Shown here one piece after another: positions 43,537-51,913 of a DNA stretch of 64,000 nt; position 1 is the stretch's first letter; each line of letters begins with the position of its first letter. Under the pieces are notes generated by a model. It had not been told where the DNA came from. It saw only the letters and a program-made list of their open reading frames with translations, and ran no database searches. Origin of the DNA: JAGLCW01 sp964427915 (GTDB lineage Bacteria; Caldisericota; Caldisericia; UBA6126); contig CAYRWA010000030.1 of assembly GCA_964427915.1 (NCBI GenBank), positions 14,051 through 78,050 on the forward strand. The letters run 5' to 3'. Position numbers and translations under genes: made by a program.

Positions 43537-44640
43537 ATGAAAAAAGGCTATATATTTGCCAATACAAAAATTACACTTACATCTCTGGAAAATTGTTTTT
43601 CTGTAATACCGGATTTTGAGGTTACAGGATCCCTTCATCTTGCTATTGGAGAAGAAATTTTAGTAACCAATAAACCGGATATCATTTTTTTGTCTGATGA
43701 ATTTCCCCACAGAGAAAGTGCTCATTTTCTTGATCGCCTAGAAAACACCCATCTGTTTGAAAATATCTCTATCCTTTTTATTGTTTTTGAATTGAATGAA
43801 TCGCAAATGAAGTGGCTTCTTCAAGAAAAACGAATTGATTTTTGGTTGCCATTTAATGCCAGTGTTTTCGAACGAAAATTTTGTATTGAAAGAGCTTTAA
43901 AAAGGAAAGAACAAAACAGGCTTTTGTATCATTTGCAGATGCAAAATACATATCTCCAATCCACACTTACAAACTATGAACAAAAATCGAAATACCAACA
44001 AAAAAGCGTTGAAAAAGATTATATTCAGCTTTTTTTAGATTTTATCCAATCTAGTCGGAGTTTTTTATCTAGCATCGAAGGAGCTTCTTCCATTTTATCC
44101 CATACCCCTATTGATGAACATAGCCGATTAGAAGCAATAAAAGTGTTGAAAAGCAATACGAAAAAAATGATCGATTTTTTAGAAGAAAAAAGCAATTTCT
44201 ACGAAGAGAAAAAGCTTTTAACAAATGGAATCAAAATTGCAACGGTTTCAAAAGTGATGTCCTCTATGCGAGATAAAATCTTGTTTTTAGCACATAAAGA
44301 GAATATTAATTTAAAAATTCATGTTGATAATTTGCATCAAGTAATTGTAGGAAGAAGAGAAGATTTTGTGTATGTTGTTGATACTACGGTTTCAACGTTC
44401 ATTGGTTTGGTGAAGCCCAACTCTACGGTAGATTTTTATGTTCGAACTACGGAATCAGCTCTTTTGGTTGATTTTTATTTAGAAACCTCTGAAAGATCCT
44501 TGCATCTTGAGGAGCTAATTGATACTTTTGGGAAAGACAATGTTTGTAGAAGAATGTTGGATTCAATTGGAGCACAATTTGAGTTTCTTCAAAGAGACCA
44601 GAAAGTCGGAATCAAGTTCTATCTTCCGCGTTTAAGTTAA
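43537..44640 (+). CDS. Degenerate hybrid histidine-kinase-like regulator (pseudo-receiver plus pseudo-kinase)
   Basis: 367 aa. N-terminal ~120 residues have receiver-domain shape (KPDIIFLSDEFP; ILFIVF; IDFWLPFNASVFERKFCIERAL), but the phosphoacceptor Asp is Ser53. A coiled coil (about 120-165) follows. The next segment aligns with a kinase dimerisation helix: QSSRSFLSSI where SHELRTPLTSI is usual, so the His is Gln171. The C-terminal ~130 residues resemble an ATPase domain without the N box or DxGxG. All phosphotransfer residues seem lost, so it probably acts through binding. No partner gene is adjacent. The start is ATG 43537, and the AGAGGG directly before it has no spacing. Confidence 0.6.
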   Translation: MKKGYIFANTKITLTSLENCFSVIPDFEVTGSLHLAIGEEILVTNKPDIIFLSDEFPHRESAHFLDRLENTHLFENISILFIVFELNESQMKWLLQEKRIDFWLPFNASVFERKFCIERALKRKEQNRLLYHLQMQNTYLQSTLTNYEQKSKYQQKSVEKDYIQLFLDFIQSSRSFLSSIEGASSILSHTPIDEHSRLEAIKVLKSNTKKMIDFLEEKSNFYEEKKLLTNGIKIATVSKVMSSMRDKILFLAHKENINLKIHVDNLHQVIVGRREDFVYVVDTTVSTFIGLVKPNSTVDFYVRTTESALLVDFYLETSERSLHLEELIDTFGKDNVCRRMLDSIGAQFEFLQRDQKVGIKFYLPRLS

Positions 44641-44644
44641 CAGT

Positions 44645-45331
44645 TTATTCGGCGTCTTCATCCCCAATTAAAATCTGCTGCACAGTATCGACATGTTTGC
44701 GTTCTGCAATCAGATAGACAATATCGTTCTCCTGTAAAACCAAATCTCCATAGGGAATTTGAATAGCATCTTCCCGGTAAAGAGCTATAGCCAAAGATCC
44801 TGATGGAATATTTAATTCCGCAAAACTTTTCCCGATAGCTGGTGAAGAGTAGGATAATACATGGCGAATAATCTCAAATTTACTTTTATCACTCAAAAAT
44901 TCAGGAATCACAAAAGGAAAACCGCAGTATCTGCACTTGATGGTTTCCAAGATCATTTTCGAAACAATAAAGGTTGTAGTATAGGTAAAGTCAATCCCAA
45001 GTTTTTTGAAAATCGATTCATTTCTTGGGTCATTGATTCTTGCCATGGTTACGTGGACTTTAAAAGTAATTTTTGCCAATTGACAGGCTACAAAGTTATC
45101 TTCGTCTCTACCGGTTACGGCTACCAAATAATCTGCCTGTCCAGTACCAGCAGACTCTAATATTGAATGATCGGTCCCATCTCCGTGGATTACCAAAGCA
45201 TTCATATCCGTAGCAATCTTTTCACATTTTTCCGCGTCTTTTTCAATAATGGAAACGGAGTATCCAATTGTAAGAAGCTCTCTGCATAAATTGTTTCCTA
45301 CTTTGCCACCACCAACGATAATAACATGCAT
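44645..45331 (-). CDS. TrkA-type potassium uptake regulatory (RCK) protein, copy 1
   Basis: 228 aa from ATG 45331, seven bases after AGGAG; the frame extends upstream but without a site and past the Rossmann start. N-terminal NAD(H)-binding fold (MHVIIVGGGKVGNNLCREL, IIEKDAEKC, GDGTDHSILESAG, VAVTGRDEDNFVAC) and a C-terminal TrkA-C domain (GSLAIALYREDAIQIP, GDLVLQENDIVYLIAE). Gates a potassium channel or transporter from the cytoplasm. Paired with copy 2, whose stop is one base away. No TrkH/KtrB channel gene is in the window. Confidence 0.9.
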   Translation of the reverse strand: MHVIIVGGGKVGNNLCRELLTIGYSVSIIEKDAEKCEKIATDMNALVIHGDGTDHSILESAGTGQADYLVAVTGRDEDNFVACQLAKITFKVHVTMARINDPRNESIFKKLGIDFTYTTTFIVSKMILETIKCRYCGFPFVIPEFLSDKSKFEIIRHVLSYSSPAIGKSFAELNIPSGSLAIALYREDAIQIPYGDLVLQENDIVYLIAERKHVDTVQQILIGDEDAE

Positions 45332-45332
45332 A

Positions 45333-45989
45333 TTAGGACTCCTGTTTTTTTCCGAATATTTTGGAAGACTCGTGAATAGAGTGGATATTGATAGCTGTGA
45401 TAATGCGATCGCCCTTGGAAAGTTTGATCGAGTTTTTTGCAAGAGAAATTTTGTGGTTTCTTACAATAGCGATTACGCGAAGGTCGTTACTTTTTTCCAG
45501 ATCGGCAACAGATTCATCAGCCCCGATGGGTTCGTAAATGTGTTCCATTATTTCAAAGCTTTGATTAACATACAAATTGGCACTATTCTCGCCCATGATA
45601 AAACGACTGTATACTTGTTCAGCACTTAATATAGTGGGAGAAACAATTTCTAGCCCCAATGCGCGAAACGTTTTTTCTCTACTTGGGTTGTAAACGCGCG
45701 TAATAACACGTTTTACTTTGAAAATTGTTTTTGCTACCGCTGAGGACATAATGTTAACGTTGTCATTTTCTGTCAGCGTAGCAGCTACATCAGCCTGTTC
45801 AATTCCTGCTTGTTTAAGAATCGACTCATCAAACCCATAGCCAGCAATGGTTAATCCATCAAATTCAGAGGGCAATCTGTTAAAAGCTTCTTCATTTTTA
45901 TCAATCACCGCAACATTATGACCATTTCGAGCAACCATAGCTGCAACCCTAGATCCAACTAAGCCACAACCAATTATTACGCAATACAT
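45333..45989 (-). CDS. TrkA-type potassium uptake regulatory (RCK) protein, copy 2
   Basis: 218 aa from ATG 45989, which follows AGGAGGAACGT; the longer frame to 46055 has no site. Rossmann start MYCVIIGCGLVGSRVAA, VIDKNEEAFNRL, GYGFDESILKQAGI, and a TrkA-C domain (LRVIAIVRNHKISL... KGDRIITAI). The two neighbouring RCK proteins may form a mixed ring as the two halves of TrkA do. Confidence 0.88.
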   Translation of the reverse strand: MYCVIIGCGLVGSRVAAMVARNGHNVAVIDKNEEAFNRLPSEFDGLTIAGYGFDESILKQAGIEQADVAATLTENDNVNIMSSAVAKTIFKVKRVITRVYNPSREKTFRALGLEIVSPTILSAEQVYSRFIMGENSANLYVNQSFEIMEHIYEPIGADESVADLEKSNDLRVIAIVRNHKISLAKNSIKLSKGDRIITAINIHSIHESSKIFGKKQES

Positions 45990-46014
45990 ACGTTCCTCCT
46001 GAAAGTAAAAGTAC

Positions 46015-46043
46015 AGTATACTCATTTTTGATTCAAGATTGAA
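46015..46043 (-). promoter_or_regulatory. Possible promoter of the TrkA-type pair
   Basis: On the minus strand TATACT (46015-46020) lies 17 bases after TTCAAT (46038-46043) and 26 bases before the start codon at 45989. The -35 box is weak. Confidence 0.35.
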
Positions 46044-46097
46044 CCTTTCTTTCAAGTTTTCTTATTTAAACTGAACATATTTCCAAGGAGGCTATTG

Positions 46098-46850
46098 ATG
46101 AAACAACGTAAAATAATTACCTTAGCTGTTATTGTGAGCGTTTTATTGACACTTTTTATGATCCATACGAATGTGAATGCCGATCAGCTCAAGTCCGATC
46201 CCGAGAATCCGAAAAATCTGTACGTGACTGGCACAGGCGTGATTAAAGCAGAACCCGATATGGCAATTATAAGCGGTGGTATTGTTACCCAGGAAGAAGA
46301 AGCTGCCTTATCACAAGCTAGAAACAATGAGTTGACAAAAAATGTTATTACAGCAATGCTCGAAGCAGACATTGCAGAAGAAGACATTCAAACTGTCTCA
46401 TACAACGTTAGCCCCGTTTATTCCTATAAATCTGGAGAAGAACCCAAATTGATAGGGTACAAAACAACACATCAACTATCTATTGCTGTGAAGAATCTAG
46501 ATGCCCTTGGTGAATTGATCGACCTAGCCATGGAAACGGGCATGAATCAAATACAAGGAATTCGTTTTGACATGCAACATCGAGAAGAGCTACAAAGGCA
46601 AGCAATCGAAGCAGCCACTGTAGACGCTAGAACCAAGGCCGAAGCAGCCATAAAACCGGAAGGGTTGGGTCTTGTAGAATTACAAGAATTGCACGTTTTG
46701 ACATCAGATTCTGCTACGCCAACGAAAAGAAATCTTGACGGTGGCGCTCCAGAATCAACTGGTTCTATGGTGATGCCTGGCACTCAATCAATTGTAGCCC
46801 AGGTGCAAGCAACCTATACATTTGCATGCCCCCCAAATAACCAAGAATAA
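46098..46850 (+). CDS. Secreted SIMPL-domain (DUF541) protein
   Basis: 250 aa from ATG 46098 behind AAGGAGGC. Signal peptide about 1-30 (ends NVNA). SIMPL domain: LYVTGTGVIKAEPDMAII, the ALSQARNNELTKNVITAML helix, DIQTVSYNVSPVY, GYKTTHQLSIAVKNLDALG, and a C-terminal strand with VQATYTFA. These proteins form ring-like oligomers outside the cytoplasmic membrane and their function is poorly known. Confidence 0.9.
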   Translation: MKQRKIITLAVIVSVLLTLFMIHTNVNADQLKSDPENPKNLYVTGTGVIKAEPDMAIISGGIVTQEEEAALSQARNNELTKNVITAMLEADIAEEDIQTVSYNVSPVYSYKSGEEPKLIGYKTTHQLSIAVKNLDALGELIDLAMETGMNQIQGIRFDMQHREELQRQAIEAATVDARTKAEAAIKPEGLGLVELQELHVLTSDSATPTKRNLDGGAPESTGSMVMPGTQSIVAQVQATYTFACPPNNQE

Positions 46851-46884
46851 GGTAACTGGTAAAAAATTGCATTAAATTCCGTTT

Positions 46885-46927
46885 CCTCTTCCTGTTTTTG
46901 ATATACTTGTAAAAAAACAGGAAGAGG
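46885..46927 (+). promoter_or_regulatory. Hairpin covering the guaA ribosome binding site
   Basis: Bases 46885-46899 are the exact reverse complement of 46913-46927, with a 13-base loop. The right arm ends in GAAGAGG, the guaA ribosome site, seven bases before the ATG, and is followed by only four T. It could act as an attenuator or site-blocking stem, or as a weak terminator for the upstream gene. Confidence 0.7.
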
Positions 46928-46934
46928 TTTTCAT

Positions 46935-48458
46935 ATGATTGCAATTATTGATTTTGGATCGCAGTTTACACAGCTTATTGCAAGAAAAGTTAGAGAACTA
47001 GGTATATACTCAAAAATTTACCCCTATTATGTTACCCAAAATGATCTTCAAGATGTAGAAGCAATCATTCTTTCTGGAGGACCTTGTTCTGTTTTATCCC
47101 CAGATGCACCCCGCCTAAAACAAGAAATTTGGGATATGAAAATTCCCATATTGGCATTTTGTTATGGATATCAACTGATGACTCTTCAGTATGGTGGTAC
47201 TATTGTAAAAAGACAGCAGGCTCGAGAATATGGGAAAACCACTCTCCAGGTACTGCACAATACGTCTCCACTGACAGAGAATATTCCTCAAGAATCTACC
47301 GTTTGGATGTCGCATGAAGATGGTGTAGAAAAGGCACCACCCAATTTTTCTGTGCTTGCCAAAACGGATCATTCCCCGGTAGCCATTTTTGAAAACCCTT
47401 CTCTTGGGCGATATGGGTTGCAGTTTCACCCCGAAGTACACCATTGTGAGTTTGGTTTCCAATTTTTCCACAATTTTCTTTTTTCTGTTTTGCAAGCAAA
47501 AAAAGATTGGAATCTCTCTGATTTTATTCAAGATCAGATACAAGAAATTCAGAAAAAAGTAGGATCTAACAATGTGATTTGTGGTATTAGTGGGGGGGTC
47601 GATTCCTCAGTCGCTGCACTGCTTGTTTCGAAAGCTGTTGGGAATCGGTTAAAGTGTATTTTTGTTGATCATGGGCTTCTACGCCTGAATGAAGGGGATG
47701 AAGTCATTCAGATGTTACAGGAATTAGGATTGAATATCGAAAGACTGAATGTATCTGATGTTTTTTTACAAGCCTTGAAAGGCATATCGGATCCAGAACA
47801 AAAACGAAAGCTAATTGGCAAGCTTTTTATCGATGTTTTTGCAAAGGAAGCAGCCATTTTTGATGCAGACTTTCTTGTGCAAGGAACTTTGTACCCAGAT
47901 GTTATTGAAAGCTCTGGAGGCGTTTCTGGCATTGCTGCAAAAATAAAAAGCCATCACAATGTGGGAGGCCTTCCTGAAAAAATGGAACTAAAGCTAATTG
48001 AACCTTTGCAGTTTTTGTTTAAAGACGAAGTACGCGTGATTGGAGAAAAACTTGGACTTCCATCTCACTTTGTACATCGGCATCCGTTCCCTGGACCAGG
48101 ACTTGCAATCAGGATTATTGGGGAAGTTACTTCTGACCGCATTGAGTTGTTGCAAAAAGCCGATTTTATAATGCGCTCGGAAATAGCACAATACGACAAA
48201 GATCAACAGATATGGCAAGCACTTGCCGTGCTTCTACCCATCAAAACGGTAGGAGTGATGGGCGACGAAAGGACATACCAGAACGTTGTTGCATTGCGGC
48301 TGGTGGAATCTGTTGACGGAATGACAGCCAATTGGCATCATCTTCCATCTTCCGTTTTGGAACGCATAAGCAATCGTATTACCAATGAGGTACATGGAAT
48401 TAACCGTGTAGTTTATGATATTACATCAAAGCCCCCAGCTACTATTGAATGGGAGTAG
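46935..48458 (+). CDS. guaA: GMP synthase (glutamine-hydrolysing)
   Basis: 507 aa. N-terminal class I glutaminase: DFGSQFTQLIARKVRELG, the catalytic Cys in ILAFCYGYQLM (the family norm is ICYG.Q), and GLQFHPEVHH. The ATP-pyrophosphatase domain has the PP-loop GISGGVDSSVAALL, followed by FVDHGLLR and the C-terminal dimer domain with HRHPFPGPGLAIRIIGE. Converts XMP to GMP with glutamine and ATP. The stop overlaps the spacing to the next gene by two bases only. Confidence 0.97.
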   Translation: MIAIIDFGSQFTQLIARKVRELGIYSKIYPYYVTQNDLQDVEAIILSGGPCSVLSPDAPRLKQEIWDMKIPILAFCYGYQLMTLQYGGTIVKRQQAREYGKTTLQVLHNTSPLTENIPQESTVWMSHEDGVEKAPPNFSVLAKTDHSPVAIFENPSLGRYGLQFHPEVHHCEFGFQFFHNFLFSVLQAKKDWNLSDFIQDQIQEIQKKVGSNNVICGISGGVDSSVAALLVSKAVGNRLKCIFVDHGLLRLNEGDEVIQMLQELGLNIERLNVSDVFLQALKGISDPEQKRKLIGKLFIDVFAKEAAIFDADFLVQGTLYPDVIESSGGVSGIAAKIKSHHNVGGLPEKMELKLIEPLQFLFKDEVRVIGEKLGLPSHFVHRHPFPGPGLAIRIIGEVTSDRIELLQKADFIMRSEIAQYDKDQQIWQALAVLLPIKTVGVMGDERTYQNVVALRLVESVDGMTANWHHLPSSVLERISNRITNEVHGINRVVYDITSKPPATIEWE

Positions 48459-48460
48459 AT

Positions 48461-49645
48461 ATGATATCTCGCAAAGAACGAATTACTATTCGAAAGAATG
48501 CAGATGCCTTTCTCATGCAAAAAGACTACCAAGCAGCCATTGATGAGTTTTTAAAGGGATTGAAAATAGACCCTTCTTATCTTTGGTACGAGCTATTTAT
48601 AGGAGACATCTATTATTTCTTTCTGCATGACTCAAATACTGCACTTCAGTGGTATCAGTCATGTTATACCAAAGGAAAAGGGCTCTTTGATACCACGCCC
48701 TATACTCCTTTGCGATATCTTTTAAAACGTCTTTCTAAAATTGTATTCTCACAAGAGAACTATCTTCTTGCTGCCACGTTTTATGAAGAATTTATAGCGT
48801 TTCGCCCATCCAATTTTCATGAAAACGATTTTCTACGATATGCGCATTCTCTTGAAAAAATTGGCAAAAGAGAAGAAGCATTGGAAGTCTTAGAGCTGGG
48901 GAAAAAGTTCTCCAAAAGCCGAGCTATTCGAGAAAAATTAAACCAGATGACCAATTCTTCGCAACCCCCTCCGTCCTTTCCTGTATACAAAAATGGATAC
49001 AAGAGAATCCCTATTAAAACAGACATTATTGTTCCTGGCGATTCGATTCCTTCTATAGTGGAGTCACTAACAAAAAACATACGACAAAAAGGAGATATCC
49101 TAACCATCGCTTCGTGTGTGGTTGCTGTTGCAGAAAATCGAAAAAAAACAATTGATGTAGTAACAGCCTCTTGGTTGGCACGTTTGCTATCACGTTTTGT
49201 CCACGATGATAATTTTGATTTTGGTGGCAATGCACCCTTGTGCAACCCATTGTCTATGCAAATGGCAATGGATGAATCTGGTTGGTGGCGGATTCTGTTT
49301 GCAGCTCTATTTGGAGGGTTTATTAGTAAACTTTGGAAAGGATCAGGTATGTTTTATCGGTTGGCTGGAGAACAAGCTGCCTTAATTGATGATATGCCTG
49401 GGGCCATTGCTCCTTTTGATTATTCTATTATTCTAGGTCCTCTTGATTCCAACCAAACGGCCCATGAAATCAAAAATCGTACAGGCTGTGATGCAGCAAT
49501 TCTAGATGCAAATGATCTTGACATTGCTTGGGCCGTAGGATGTAGCAATGAGTCATTACGTTCTACCATTGAACAAGCGATGTGTGATAATCCTGCCGGC
49601 AACGGAGATCAACAAACACCCATCATTCTATTAAGGCCCAGCTAA
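48461..49645 (+). CDS. TPR domain fused to a CofE-like (F420-0 gamma-glutamyl ligase family) domain
   Basis: 394 aa from ATG 48461, five bases after GGGAG. Residues ~5-160 form TPR-like helix pairs (AIDEFLKGLKIDPSYLWYEL; EALEVLELGKKFSK). From ~180 the sequence follows the CofE/F420-ligase family: KRIPIKTDIIVPGDSIPSIV, KGDILTIASCVVAVAENR, FGGNAPLCNPLSMQMAMDE, RLAGEQAALIDDMPGAIAPFDYSIILGP, and DAAILDANDL. The family adds glutamates to coenzyme F420, but members occur in bacteria not known to make F420, so the substrate here is unknown. A fused TPR suggests a protein partner. Confidence 0.72.
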   Translation: MISRKERITIRKNADAFLMQKDYQAAIDEFLKGLKIDPSYLWYELFIGDIYYFFLHDSNTALQWYQSCYTKGKGLFDTTPYTPLRYLLKRLSKIVFSQENYLLAATFYEEFIAFRPSNFHENDFLRYAHSLEKIGKREEALEVLELGKKFSKSRAIREKLNQMTNSSQPPPSFPVYKNGYKRIPIKTDIIVPGDSIPSIVESLTKNIRQKGDILTIASCVVAVAENRKKTIDVVTASWLARLLSRFVHDDNFDFGGNAPLCNPLSMQMAMDESGWWRILFAALFGGFISKLWKGSGMFYRLAGEQAALIDDMPGAIAPFDYSIILGPLDSNQTAHEIKNRTGCDAAILDANDLDIAWAVGCSNESLRSTIEQAMCDNPAGNGDQQTPIILLRPS

Positions 49646-49651
49646 TTTTTC

Positions 49652-50398
49652 ATGTCCACTGTAAAAACAAGTGCTATCATAACGAAAGCAACACCATATC
49701 GCGAACATGACAAACTACTCACCTTGTTTACGCTAAACCGGGGAAAAATTACAGCACTGTGCAAAAAATCAAGGCACACCCTAAATCGATGGAATTCTTC
49801 TTTTGAACCACCCTTGTTGTGTCAGGTTCAGCTCTATGAAAAAAATCAGTATTATACGATCACGGAAATTGATGTAGAAGAGCCTTATCTAACGCTTAGT
49901 CGATCGTATCAAAATATGTTGACCGTTCAATCTATGTCTCATATTGTCGAACACTTTACAATGCCTGAAATGGAACAAAGTTCCTTGTTTTATTTACTTC
50001 AATCTATCTTGTATACATTGGAAAAAAAGGAATGTTCTGGTCTCTTTGCAATGTACTACTTTGCTTTGCAGTTTTTAAAAGAATCAGGCTTTACTCTACA
50101 ATTCAAAACATGTGCAAAATGCAACGCAGCATTTACGGAGAAGTGGTTTTCATTTTCGCTTCAGCACAACCTACTATTCTGTCATCAATGTACGTTGCGC
50201 AATAGTATTTATCCTCGATTTGATTGGTCCCTTTTAGCACAACTTGAAACACTGTACTATATTTCTTTTCACGAAATGAAACAAAATGCAGACTTTCTTT
50301 TCAATTATTCAGAAATCGATAGAATAATGAAAGAACTTTACAAAGGCTTTCTTTCTAAGGAATGCTTAACGATACATCATTTGAATAGCTTTTTATAA
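49652..50398 (+). CDS. recO: DNA repair protein RecO
   Basis: 248 aa. N-terminal OB fold (TSAIITKATPYREHDKLLTLFTLNRGKITALCKKSR), helical middle, and a zinc finger CAKC...CHQC around residues 150-175. RecO loads RecA onto gaps with RecR. It starts six bases after the TPR-CofE gene with only a weak ribosome site. Confidence 0.93.
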   Translation: MSTVKTSAIITKATPYREHDKLLTLFTLNRGKITALCKKSRHTLNRWNSSFEPPLLCQVQLYEKNQYYTITEIDVEEPYLTLSRSYQNMLTVQSMSHIVEHFTMPEMEQSSLFYLLQSILYTLEKKECSGLFAMYYFALQFLKESGFTLQFKTCAKCNAAFTEKWFSFSLQHNLLFCHQCTLRNSIYPRFDWSLLAQLETLYYISFHEMKQNADFLFNYSEIDRIMKELYKGFLSKECLTIHHLNSFL

Positions 50399-50408
50399 AG
50401 GAGTTACA

Positions 50409-51905
50409 ATGAGAAAGTTGGTTGGTGGGTTTGTTCCAAAAAATGTAGTTCAAAATCCTGATTTACAAATTTTGCGGGAGTTGGCAAAACAAGATGAAAT
50501 AACCACAGAATTTGGGAGTCCAGCGTATTGCTCAAAAGTCATGAATCGAAGTGCGAAATTTACGGAAATCATTTACGACGAACCGAGTGACAAGCAAAAA
50601 GCACTTATTGAGGCTGGATTAGGGAGCATCAAAGAAAGACCTATGATAGAGCTTTTTCGGTGCATAGGCAACAATGCTTCTTGTACCATAGGTTGTAGAC
50701 TTCTAATCCCTCAAGATTTCGCCAGATTGGCTTTTTTCTGGGGGAAGCTTCTTTTTGACAATCCAGATAAAAACGATGATTTGATTACAATTGTAATACC
50801 CGATTGGCCCGAAAGAAAAGTGATTGTTGATGCAAAAAACTATGTCACCTATGTGTTTGGAACAGATTATGCGGGAGAAGTGAAAAAATCTTTTTTACGA
50901 ATGGGTATGTGGTATGTTAAACAAAAACTAGATTGTTTAGGTCTTCATGCAGGAAGCAAAGTACTTAAGGTAAAGAATCAACAGGGAGTGATTACGGAAA
51001 AAGGAGCCATTTTCTTTGGCCTCAGTGGGACTGGAAAATCAACCTTAACCTGTCATGATCATTATCTTAACAAGCCAGAAGGTGTCATTATTCGGCAAGA
51101 TGATGTTATTTTCTTGAATAGAAAAGGAACATGCTATGGTTCTGAGAATAACTTCTATATCAAAACAGAAGGATTAGAACCCAAATATCAACGAGTTATG
51201 TACCAGGCTTTTACCAGTCAAAATGCCTCAATGGATAATGTGGCAGTTTCCAAAGATGGGTCAGTCAACCTTGAAGATGTTTCTCGCACAACAAACGGCA
51301 GGGCTGTTGTATGCCGAAAAGATATGGACGATACAGACCAATCAATTGATTTGCCAAAGGTTCATATGATTTTCTTTATTACACGCCGAGAAGATATTAT
51401 CCCTCCCATAGCAAAGCTAACCCCTTTACAAGCAGCTGCCTTTTTTATGCTTGGTGAATCCATTGAAACCTCTGCTGGAGATCCAGAAAAAGCTGGCCAA
51501 TCCAAGCGGGAAGTAGGAACAAATCCTTTCATCATAGGCTCTAAAGGAAAAGAAGGCACGTTGTTTTATGAGATGATCTCGGACATGAAAAATGTAGAGT
51601 GCTTTCTGCTGAACACCGGTAAAGTTGGTGGACCAAAAGGCAAAAAAATTACCGTGAAGGATACGGCAGAGATTATTGAAAAAGCTGCAAAAGAATCCAT
51701 ACAATGGGAGAAAGACCCGTTTTGGGGATATCAAATCCCCGCTTATATAGAAGACTTTGATCTTGCACCCTTTCAAGTTGAACTGTATTATTCTGACCAA
51801 GAAATTGAGGAAAAAAACCGTACACTATATAAAGAAAGACTTGCGTGGTTAAAACAATTCCCCGAGCTTTCTGATGAGATTACAAAATCATTATTAACTT
51901 CGTAG
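50409..51905 (+). CDS. pckA: Phosphoenolpyruvate carboxykinase (ATP type)
   Basis: 498 aa, a little short for ATP-type enzymes. P-loop GLSGTGKSTLT, the kinase-2 segment RQDDVIFLNRKG, and RMGMWYVKQKLD identify the ATP family; the GTP family has different loops. GENNFYIKTEGL-like sequence with YGSENNFYIKT follows, and SREVGTNPFIIGSKGKEG lies later. Interconverts oxaloacetate and PEP, linking glycolysis and the C4 pool. The ribosome site is AAAGGAG. No sign of truncation: the stop is followed by the next gene after eight bases. Confidence 0.92.
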   Translation: MRKLVGGFVPKNVVQNPDLQILRELAKQDEITTEFGSPAYCSKVMNRSAKFTEIIYDEPSDKQKALIEAGLGSIKERPMIELFRCIGNNASCTIGCRLLIPQDFARLAFFWGKLLFDNPDKNDDLITIVIPDWPERKVIVDAKNYVTYVFGTDYAGEVKKSFLRMGMWYVKQKLDCLGLHAGSKVLKVKNQQGVITEKGAIFFGLSGTGKSTLTCHDHYLNKPEGVIIRQDDVIFLNRKGTCYGSENNFYIKTEGLEPKYQRVMYQAFTSQNASMDNVAVSKDGSVNLEDVSRTTNGRAVVCRKDMDDTDQSIDLPKVHMIFFITRREDIIPPIAKLTPLQAAAFFMLGESIETSAGDPEKAGQSKREVGTNPFIIGSKGKEGTLFYEMISDMKNVECFLLNTGKVGGPKGKKITVKDTAEIIEKAAKESIQWEKDPFWGYQIPAYIEDFDLAPFQVELYYSDQEIEEKNRTLYKERLAWLKQFPELSDEITKSLLTS

Positions 51906-51913
51906 GAGGATAT

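Noticed and set aside
46851..46934. Purine riboswitch before guaA
   Set aside because: The leader is short and contains only a simple stem; no three-way junction or conserved aptamer bases are visible.
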